DNA of 64,000 nt from Arachis hypogaea (taxonomy: Eukaryota; Streptophyta; Magnoliopsida; Fabales; Fabaceae). A program made the position numbers and the translations under genes. The notes under the pieces were generated by a model, which was not told the origin of the DNA, made no database searches, and was given only the letters and a program-made list of their open reading frames with translations. How positions within the stretch are numbered: position 1 is the stretch's first letter; every line of letters starts with the position of its first letter. The stretch is taken from positions 377,001 through 441,000 of the forward strand of contig NC_092048.1 in NCBI RefSeq assembly GCF_003086295.3. The letters are read 5' to 3'. Below are positions 55,506 to 64,000 of the stretch, piece after piece.

Positions 55506-55609
55506 TAAAAAAGTGCTCTTGATAAAACTTTGTAACATTTTTATCTTTAGTGAAATTGTGTAAAACCAACCTCTAGTTGGTTTATATGCATTATTTGTCC
55601 TAATTTTAA

Positions 55610-56631
55610 ATTATTAATTTTACATAAAAATAATTTTATGTGAATTTCCGTCTTGCTTTCATATTCATAGCCAAACCATCACACTGCAGGATTGGCATGT
55701 TGAATGTTGGTATAAAATTAAAAATAAATAAAAATTTAAAAACTTACAAAATTATTTAAAATGATTTTCACATGAAAGTGTAAATTTAAAAAATTATTGA
55801 TATGTTATATATAATAATATGTTTAATTGAAAAATATTTTATTCACTTTTATGAACCATAATTAAGCAATTTCTTTTTCTTTTATATTGGCCTAACCTAA
55901 TAATGATCATATATTTTTCTTTTAAAACACATTAATATTTAAACTTATATTTTACGTGAAAATAGTTATAAGTATTTAATTTCGTGTAAGATTTCACCAT
56001 CAAAAAATTATTCATGTGTAACTACTTATATTATTATTCGTCTACCATTTGTTGCATATTTTATTATAGATATACCTAAATAATATATACAAAAATCACA
56101 ATTAAGACTTTATATTTGCTACCGAAACTAAAACGTAAAACAAAAATTTGAGACCTAATCTTAATAAACAAGTTAGAATGTGAGAAAATATTTGGAAGAG
56201 AGCAACACAAAATTCATATTGCTCAATTATTCTAAGTGAATATATAACTAATAATAAGTACAAAGTTTCACTCAGTTAATACTAATATTTAAAAAAGTAT
56301 AAATTAAATTAAAAGACATAAAATAAAGATAGAATATTCAATCTTTGATCAAGAATAAGATTTCATGAGATTAATTAATAATGAATCTAGTATTATATGT
56401 CATCATATTCTTGAATTCATAGGATATGATATCCTCTTTGTCTCGTATTTCCTCTATGTTGGGGTTTCGTAATAACCTATAGATTCAATTCTGATAATAT
56501 AAAACTTATTGGAATGTGTGTCATGAAGAAGAAAAAGATCTAGGAACAACATGTGTGCAAATAAAGTGGAAGTTAAAGTGACCAAATAATTGAATACTAT
56601 GGCTAGAAATAGCCAAACAATTTGGAACGCC
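55610..56631. other. AT-rich intergenic region
   Basis: No gene or defined element. No recognisable peptide in any frame. Confidence 0.5.
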
Positions 56632-56641
56632 CTTAGAAGGA

Positions 56642-58624
56642 GGCTTTTTTATTGAAATAAATAATCAAAAAACATTATTTCCCTAAATACGCATTCCTGA
56701 AAATTATTATCTAAATACGCAGCACCACCTCTTGATCATCACCCACAAAATGGGTTTAGCCTCCATTTCATAAATGTCATCCACGAAATGAAACCAAGAC
56801 TCACATGAGAAACATTGACCACCATCTCAATTCTGTCACCCGCAAAATGGAGAACTGCACATCATTGGAGGCAGCAGCGAAATGGCGACATCAAGGGCGG
56901 CGCATGTGAAATGGAGCATCCCGCTCCTGACATACTCGAGTTGGTGTAGTTCTACCATTACCGTAGCATATTATATCATTTTAGAAAAATGCTATTTGTA
57001 GAACAAAATTTAGTGTTTGGTCAGTCTTTAATATTATTTAATTAAAACATATTCCTATTTTTTAGGATACACATTTATGATTAAAATTAATTTAAATTTT
57101 AAAAACTAAAATTTCTCTAACTTCCTACCCATTTCATAATTAGTTATTATTTTCTTTTTTTACGTTTCTTCTTTCGTCTGTTCTGCTACAATATTCCAAT
57201 TTGTATCCGCAGAAAAAAAGAATTCAAAGTAAGTGCATTTAGAAAAAAATTAATCCCTTACTTATTGTACCTTTGATAAAATACAGGATCTGTTTTACGA
57301 CTTTGTAGTGATGAATGATCGAATACAATTATTTATACAAACTAAAATATTTTCAATTGTAATTTTTTTTAATTGTAACACATCTAAAATTATTAAATTA
57401 TACAAAAAATATTTTTAAAACACATCCAAAATCATAAATCTAAAATTATGAAGTTATATAGAAATTATTTTTGAAACACATCCAAAATCATAAATCTAAA
57501 ATTTAAACTTAAACATTAAAAAACAATTGTAACACATCTAAAATTATAAAGTTATACAAAAAATATTTTTGAAACACTTCCAAAATATAGAAATTACACA
57601 GTAAATTTTAAATTTCAGTTTTATTTAGTTTGTATTTTGAATGTGTATTAATTTTAAAAAGATAGTAAATCTATTCATAATTTTTAGATGTGTTTATTTT
57701 AATTTTTTTTAATTATTGTAATAAAAGGCTGAATATTGTGTCATTTTTAAAGGATACCTAGTTGAAAAAACATATTATTTTTAAAAAAAATATCTATTAA
57801 CAAAAGTTTTATTTTTCTTCATTAAATTTTGCTTACTAAAATACTTCTTAATAAATTATTCTTTTATTGATTAAATTGTATTTTTAAAAAAATTTAATAA
57901 TTATATTATTTTTTTTCTAAAATACCCTTCTATAATGTTTTAATTATTAAATTATAATTTTATTAAAATACCCTTTAAAATTTTTTTTATATTTTACTAT
58001 TAACTTTTCGATATCTATATATATTATTTTAACATTAAATAAAAAAATTTAATAAGATTATTTTTTAATATCAATATATATTAATTGTTATACATATTAA
58101 TAATAATAAAAAAACTTTTATTTAATGTTAAAATAATATATATTGATATCGAAAATTAATAGTAAAATATAAAAATAATTATTAACAAAAATTTTAGTAA
58201 AATCATAATTTAATAATTAAAAAAATTATTAAAAAGTAGGTATTTTAGAAAAAAATAATTTAATTATTAATTTTTTAAAAATATTTTATTATGAAGTCTG
58301 GTGATAAAAATATTTATGTGCAAGGGGGTAAAATGGTGAAACTAAATGGAATGGGAGTGAAAAAATAATTGCGTGGTGGGAGAAAAAGGACACTTGGCAC
58401 ATGTCAGCTTTGGCTCCATTTCGCGGGTTGCAGGATTGAGATGGTGATCAACACTTTTTATATCAGTTTTGGCTCCATTTCGTGGGTGGCATATATGAAA
58501 TAGAGACTAAATTCATTTTGTGGGTGGTGACCAAAAAATGATGGTGAGTATTTAAATAATAATTTTCAGAGGTGCGTATTTAGAGAAATAATGTTTTTTG
58601 TTTATTTATTTCAATAAAAAAGCC
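56642..58624. mobile_element. Non-autonomous MULE with GTGGGTG-rich terminal repeats
   Basis: 1,983 bp between direct copies of CTTAGAAGGA (56632-56641 and 58625-58634). Inverted repeats of about 230 bp start GGCTTTTTTATTGAAATAAA and include ACATTATTTC(C/T)CTAAATACG and several CCATTTCGTGGGTG-like units. No coding sequence. The interior is AT-rich with its own palindrome. Confidence 0.85.
57917..58248. repeat. Large AT-rich palindrome inside the MULE
   Basis: CTAAAATACC at the left and GGTATTTTAG at the right bound mirror-image arms of about 150 bp (ATTATTTTAACATTAAATAA on the left against TTATTTAATGTTAAAATAAT on the right) with centre near 58090. Likely a MITE nested in the MULE. Confidence 0.75.
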
Positions 58625-58634
58625 CTTAGAAGGA

Positions 58635-60551
58635 AGCCAATCCTTTTATTCTAACAAGGAGAATATAATGATGACGCTGTTCTCTTTTCTTATCTTGGTT
58701 TTTGGTATTTTAGGATTAATTTTAATGTTTGATTGACATGACAAAAATTAAAGTGGTGGTAGGCACATCGAGTCACATATGGTTTTTAATTTATTTGTTT
58801 AAATTTTTAGGATAAATAATTTCATAACGTAATATCAGTTTAAATTTTGGTAAATTCTAAAAAAAAAAAAAAAGAAAAAACATAAAACAAATTAAAAAAA
58901 AAATCCTATACAAAAGTTATGACATCCCTTCTCTTGGTTGGTGTACATACCTCCTTGGAATTATTGAACCTTAAGAGTGATTTGGAAACTGAATTACGAT
59001 TAAGATAAATAAATACTCCTTCTAGGAGTTAGATTGCAATTAAAGACATAATTTTGGCCACATACTAATTAAACTAATTAAGATAGAGTAATGTTGTTAG
59101 GGAGCCAACTTCTTTTCAGCTAATAACACTAAACAATGATGAGAAATGATTTTGGTCGATTTTTTAATGTAATAAAGCAATCATGTTATGAAAAAAATAT
59201 AAGCTACATAGATGCTACTATTATTTTTTCTCTTTATTGGAAAAGAAAAAGAATTTGAATAGTATCTTTATGAAGGTTTATTAACCGGTTAAGAAGTATA
59301 CAAATAAAATTTTCTTAACATTTAATTTTACTGCAATCAATGCATTGAATTTTTTATTAAATTTTTAATACAAAATTTAATTGAATTGTTAATTGATTCA
59401 GATGATTTTCGTGAAAAATAGATTAAGTGAAAAATAATAGTTAAGATGAAAGATTTGGGGTAAGTAAATTTGTGAGAAAAAACACTTTTATTAATGACAA
59501 ATAAGCAATACAAAAATTAATGATGAGAAATAGAGGTGGAGAACAAGTGTCAAGACCTCCATTAATGTCACAAGAGGATGAATGAGCTTTGTTTAAAGTG
59601 GATAGGGATTGGTTAATGGTTGTCGAGTGTTTTTGTGGAACACCCGAATGCCAGTTTTTACTCGTGAAGGTGATGAATGAAATGAAGAACAATGAGAGGA
59701 ATTTTGGAGAGAGAAAAAGATGGGATTTTTAGCTTTTCAGCTTCAGAAAATGAGAAAAAGGTAGAAAGTCCTTTAAAGAGGTGGCTTGAGGTCATTTTAT
59801 AGTGTAATATTATAGTGAAAAAAAATCTATTGTCCAATGGTTATAGTCTGATGTCAGACCTACTCCTTTTACCCTAAATATTTTTGAATATCCCCGTCAC
59901 TTCAAGTCTTTTCAACTGTTCGATGAAAGAAGTTGATTTCCACAAGTTAAACTAAAGCTCATAACATGTGACATCAATGAAAGGACATCTAGTTTGGTTT
60001 TCTTTCAACTAGATGACGCTCTTTATACTCTAAATCCAACCAATCCACTTCTACCAATTTAGTTTCCACCAAAGAGAAATTCAATTCTTTTGGGTTCCAT
60101 CCTTTTACCCAATATCTTTAAGAGGAACTTGGTTCTTATTTGATCATGTTTGTAGGTCATTCTTAAAATTATTTATGTAAAAAAAAGTTTATATTTTTAG
60201 TACACAATCATTAACAAACACTAATTAGATAAATTCTTCTTGTAAATTATAATATTCTTGACTTAATGATAAATACGTTTCCCATTTATATACTATGATA
60301 ACAAGATAAGTGGCATACAAGTGCCGCAGTATAGCGGTAAAAGAAGTAGTTCACCCATGTTCGGTTCTTGCATGAAATTGTTCAATAAAATGGATAAAGA
60401 TAATAAGTAATGTAACTTTTTATCGTCGTGTTATATATAATAATCTTTAATGTCGTAGTCATCAAATTATGTTGTAGTTGTTTACGTAGGAAGTATATAA
60501 AGCAATAAAGGGTAATCTTTTCACGTTACATGGCCAATTGGCCATTAGTTA
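58635..60551. other. Intergenic region upstream of element C
   Basis: Mostly AT-rich. A moderately less AT-rich part at 59440-59760 contains an 83-codon minus-strand frame (TTINQSLSTLNKAHSSSCDI) without recognised similarity; I do not call it a gene. No element ends were resolved. Confidence 0.45.
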
Positions 60552-60974
60552 TGTTCGGTAGGTCGGGTACCGGACGGTTCGGGTTAAGACCCTGAGGTCA
60601 ATGCTTCGAATGGTGGAGAAGCTCGTCTGGCCGTGGTTTTCAGGTTCCGGGTGAGCGAGGTCCCGAGCACTTCTGATGGAGAAGGGGGGTGCCACCTGCA
60701 AAGACACTCCGACGCCCTTGTCAGAATATGTGCAGGCGGAGAGGGAATGATGTGTGAAATGTGACGTACCTTGGGGGAAGAGTCAGTCTCCCCCTTATAT
60801 ACATGTCAGTAGTGGGCCCTTCCAGTGGGCAGGCCCATACCCTCAAAGGTGTTGTCCCACGGCTGTGTGCAAGCCGTACGGGACGCGTGTCCGGGTCGGG
60901 TGGAGGACGCACTATTGGGCCGGCGAAGACTCGGGTCGGGTGGACCCGCGTGAGTTTTGGGCCAGGCCGTAACA
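60552..60974 (-). repeat. 3' LTR of element C
   Basis: 423 bp, TGTTCGGTAGG ... GGCCGTAACA. On the minus strand TATATAAG (60801-60794) is the likely promoter, followed by AGGTACGTCACA and GGAGTGTCTTTGCAGGTGG. The base composition is distinctly GC-rich compared with host flanks. Confidence 0.85.
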
Positions 60975-61648
60975 GTGCCCCCGACGCGTCAGTGATGGCC
61001 GTGGGGGCCATTGGTGGCGCGTGATGTTTACATTCGTGCGTTGTCGTTGGGTCGGCTGATCGTGGGAGGGACGCGTCTCTTGTGCGCGTGTCTCTTGATC
61101 TGCTGTGGCATCTGTTTGCCGTTTCGTTCTCCGCGCTGGGCATTTAATGCTCATAATGATTTGAAAAAACCCGTGCGTAAAGACTATCTTGCCCCTGCTT
61201 CCTTTCGCGCTTTTGGGGGTGGTTTTTAAACAGTTTTCTCCCTATCCACCCCTCACTCTTATCATTTCCAACTCCTTCTCTCCCTAACATCCAAAGTTTC
61301 CTGCGCGAACTCCTTCCTGCTTCAACTTCCAGCCCAGATTTCTTTCATCGTTCCAGGTAATCTTCTGATTTCTCTCTTCTGGTGTCTGCGTTATGCTCTG
61401 TTATTGTGTGATTTTTTGTTTGCATCTACTGCATGGCTGGTTTTATTTTTGTTAAGAGGTTTTTTCAGTGTTGGGATAGGTGGGTTAGGAGAGGGGTACC
61501 ATTCCAGGATAGGCTTTTTTTGGGTGGTTTGTGAGGTAGGCGTGGTTTTTAGCCGTATCTGGTCATGATTGAGTTGAAAAGGCGTAGTTTCTGAGTTTTT
61601 TCGGGCTCCCGACCTCATAGACTAACGGAGTGGTACCCCACTGTAGGT

Positions 61649-63497
61649 ATGCCTCGTGTTGTCTCCCGGTCTTCCGGATCCGCTGCGGCTTACGACCCGT
61701 ATGCTTGGGTGACAGACGATATAAGGAGTTCACCCAACCAGATGGACTTGGAGGAATTGACGGAGTTCCGGCAAGCCGGTTACCTGTGTGGGGGTACTGA
61801 CGAGGAGGCCAACTACGAGGCCATTGTCCCGCTTCCTCGTGAGCGTATTTATGAGCTTAATTTTCATTCTCCTCGCGTCCCCGATTGGATTTGGTTTTAC
61901 AAGTCCATGTACACACAAGTCGGTGTTCGGATACCGTTCTCCGATTTTCAAATGGCGCTGCTGAACCGGATATCCGTCTGTCCGTCTCAACTTCATCCGA
62001 ACAGCTGGGCTTCGATCCGCTGCTTCGAGATGGTCTGCGAGTACTTGGAGCTACCGGCGTCGGTGGACGTTTTTCTCTTTTATTTCAACCTTACCAACCC
62101 CTCCAAACAAGGGAAAGCAAGAAAAGGGTTTCTTTCTTTCCGTGCTGCCCAGGGTAGGAAGATTTTTAGCCTTTTTGAGGATTCCTACCATGGTTTCAAA
62201 GATAAGTATTTCAAGGTTCGTCCTGTCAAGGGTCGCCATCCCTTCTGGTTGTCGTTAGAGGAGGAGCGCCTTATCCAGACTTACTGGAGCTTCGGCGCGG
62301 GGTCGAATCCTTTTGTGAAAGTATCGTACAAGAGGTTGTCGGCTGTAGATAAGAATATAGCGAACGTTCTTCTCGCTATCTTTGAAAAGAATCCTGTGAA
62401 TCCCCACCTTCTTATGGGTGAACGGGAGGCCGGTCGGAGCTATATTCGTGAGTTGCCTTTTTTGTTTGTCTATGTTTCTTTGTCGTTGTTCTTCTTCTTT
62501 CCGGTTTGACGACTAACGTTCTTGTTCTTTATTCGCAGTGGAAATGTCTGCCACCGTGACCGGTCTCGAGAACCTGATGAAGACCTTTTTTGAGGCTAGT
62601 GATGATGAGAATGCCGAAGAAAAGGGGGTCGGCAAGTCGGAGGGTCCGTCAGGGGAAAAAGAGGGTCAGGCTTCCCCTGCCCAGGATACCGAGACATCGG
62701 GAAAGCAGGGCCTAGGGGGTCAAGTTTCCCCTACCCATGAGGAGGGACCTGCCGACGGGAAGGCGACCCTCTCCCCCCATCCAGATAGCGACGTGGAGCT
62801 TATCCACACTCCTAAGAAGCGAAAGATGTCTTCCAGCCCGGAGGGGGTCCTAACCGTAATGGAGAGGAATTTTGATGCCTCCAAGTTCATTGACTCCCAG
62901 TTGATAACCGGGACGGAAGAGCATTTTCATGCAACCGAGCTGTCCGGACAGGCGAGGTGGATGTATCGCACCTTGCTTCGTGGGGCCGTGATAGCTCGGA
63001 AGGCTGAGTTTGAGCTATCTGGTATGGAGGTGCTTCGGAGGAAGCTTGAGTCTTCTGTTAAGGCGAATAACGACTTTAAGGCTCAAGTTGAGCTCCTCCA
63101 GGGTCAGCTGTCCGAGATGGGGGGAAAGCTTAATGCTGCTGAGGAGAAGTCGTCGTTTATTGCGGAGAGGCTGAAGGCGTCCGATGAGACCGTGGCTCGG
63201 CTTCTTGAGCGTGAGATGACATTAGAAAATCAACTGAACGCCGCTCAGGGTCGAGTTGTCGCTTTGGAAAAGGAACGGGAGCAGGCCATCTCGGAGGCGA
63301 AGGCCGCTAAGGCAGAGGCCGTTGATCTTAAGAAGAAGCTTAAGGTGGCCAAGGAGCAAGGGAAGAATGCCATCTTGATGACCGAAGATGCCCTGAAGGC
63401 CCAGCTGAAGATTGCTGCTCCTGATTTCGAGATCTCGTCTATTGGTGTTTTCAAGACTATCCAGGACGGGAAAATTGTCGATATGCCGAGGAAGTGA
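61649..63497 (+). CDS. Intact spliced antisense accessory gene of element C
   Basis: Runs against the element's pol strand. Exon 1 61649-62447, intron 62448-62538 (CGTGAGT ... ATTCGCAG), exon 2 62539-63497; the join is in phase and gives 585 aa. A second intron in the leader (GT 61357 to AG 61646, CCCCACTGTAG) is likely. Domains: residues about 85-215 are Transposase_28-like (VGVRIPFSDFQMALLNRISV, PSQLHPNSWASIRCFEMVCE, SLFEDSYHGFKDKYFKVRPV); about 270-370 is an acidic linker with a KKRK basic patch; about 375-430 holds MERNFDASKFIDSQLITGTE and QARWMYRTLLRGAVIARKAE; about 430-560 is a coiled coil; the end is KTIQDGKIVDMPRK. No stop or frameshift, unlike its copy in element A. Function unknown; a DNA- or chromatin-associated accessory factor is only a guess. 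Confidence 0.82.
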
Positions 63498-64000
63498 AGT
63501 CTTGTAACTTAGGATATTTTGTAATGTATTTGTTGAACAACCCGTTGATGCTTTGTCGTTTTGTTTGCCTTGAACCATTTTACGTGTTCGTTGCGCATTT
63601 TGACACTTTGTAAGTTATCATCGTTTGATTGCTATGATTTCTTGCTTGTTTCATTATTTTGTCGTGTTGTCGTTTTCGTGTTACCGTTTATTCTGGGCGG
63701 GCTTATGTCTTGTGCCCGTCTTGCCGTTTTCGTATTTGGTAGCAGTTCGGACCGGTTCGGTCGCGTAGTCGTTGAATTGGTTGAGGCCTATGAGCCGTCT
63801 GGCTCCCGGGGTGATCAGTCCCGGGGTGCCGTTTTAGATTTTGGTCACGAGGAACAGATATCAAGTAAGAGAGTTTTAACAAAAGATAAAAAATTTGAAC
63901 AAGTAAAAATTACTCGACAGTTGGGTAAGTATTTGACAAGGTAAGTAAACAAGTTGAATTAACATGTGGATGGGGCGAATACTAACTCTCTGGCTAGGCT
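63498..64000. other. Element C spacer towards pol
   Basis: Corresponds in position and partly in sequence (CCCGGGGTGATCAGTCCCGG; compare CTGATCACCCCGGGAAGCC near 34350) to the spacer of element A. Non-coding. Confidence 0.55.

Larger units (their letters stand above)
53820..55600. mobile_element. MULE with remnants of MUDRA and a plant mobile domain
   Basis: 1,781 bp, flanked by a perfect 9-bp duplication TAATTTTAA (53811-53819 and 55601-55609). Ends GACCAAATCGCAG and (reverse) GGACAAATAATGCA are imperfect inverted repeats, followed inwards by AAACCA and by long subterminal regions full of AATTCGAA-type boxes. A MUDRA transposase start (plus) and a plant-mobile-domain gene (minus) meet at about 54300, implying a large internal deletion of an autonomous element that carried both genes. 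Confidence 0.88.
60552..64000 (-). mobile_element. Element C: 3' portion of a Tat-type Ty3/gypsy retrotransposon (continues beyond window)
   Basis: Minus orientation. Visible are the 3' LTR (60552-60974), the 3' internal region with an intact antisense gene (61649-63497) and spacer sequence to the window edge; pol, gag and the 5' LTR should lie to the right. The LTR and antisense gene are close relatives of those in element A. Confidence 0.88.

Noticed and set aside
56900..58560. Repeated CATTTCGTGGGTG units considered as a CRISPR-like array
   Set aside because: Units are imperfect, irregularly spaced, mirrored between the two MULE ends, and the genome is a plant.
60721..61143. 140-aa Pro/Arg/Thr-rich minus-strand frame
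   Set aside because: It lies in the GC-rich LTR of element C; low-complexity composition arises from LTR sequence.

Overview
The window is plant nuclear DNA. It is AT-rich, with genes split by GT-AG introns, a Pol II-type plant U-snRNA gene, plant-specific families (IQD, PPR-E, plant prolyl 4-hydroxylase) and abundant LTR retrotransposons, MULEs, MITEs and a tRNA-derived SINE. Legume-like coding sequence, AATTCGAA-rich MULE ends and the retroelement types look to me like Arachis (peanut or a wild relative). That is recognition, not a database result.

Gene-bearing part, about 0.8-24 kb. In order: a U4 snRNA gene (+, 845-998); a small single-domain rhodanese (+, 7 exons); a 133-aa IQD-type calmodulin-binding protein (+, 2 exons); the telomere CST subunit TEN1 (+, 3 coding exons); an intronless 516-aa E/E+ class PPR protein (+); a 179-aa basic protein with an SPKVSCMG motif (-); a type II membrane prolyl 4-hydroxylase (+, 7 exons); a full SINE with target-site duplications; and an intronless 417-aa kelch-like protein of unknown role (+). 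MITEs sit in introns and flanks. These are unrelated housekeeping or regulatory genes, not an operon-like set.

Repeat-dominated part, about 24-64 kb. It holds a probable solo LTR, a second copy of a palindromic MITE, a decayed hAT-like element, and three Ty3/gypsy elements of the Tat/Retand type. Element A (30.9-37.6 kb, +) is 5'-truncated with a broken pol and 3' LTR. Element B (43,989-53,561, -) is structurally complete: two 532-bp LTRs, ATTGC duplications, a tRNA-Asp PBS, broken gag and open pol. Element C (from 60,552 to beyond the window, -) shows only its 3' LTR and 3' part. All three carry an accessory gene antisense to pol. In C it is an intact, apparently spliced 585-aa gene.

Between these lie a 5'-truncated, frameshifted sterol C5(6)-desaturase pseudogene (-), a MULE carrying a cytochrome P450 (CYP94-like) fragment plus LINE debris, a MULE with broken MUDRA and plant-mobile-domain pieces facing each other, and a third MULE with a large internal palindrome. 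No CRISPR, rRNA or functional tRNA gene is visible.
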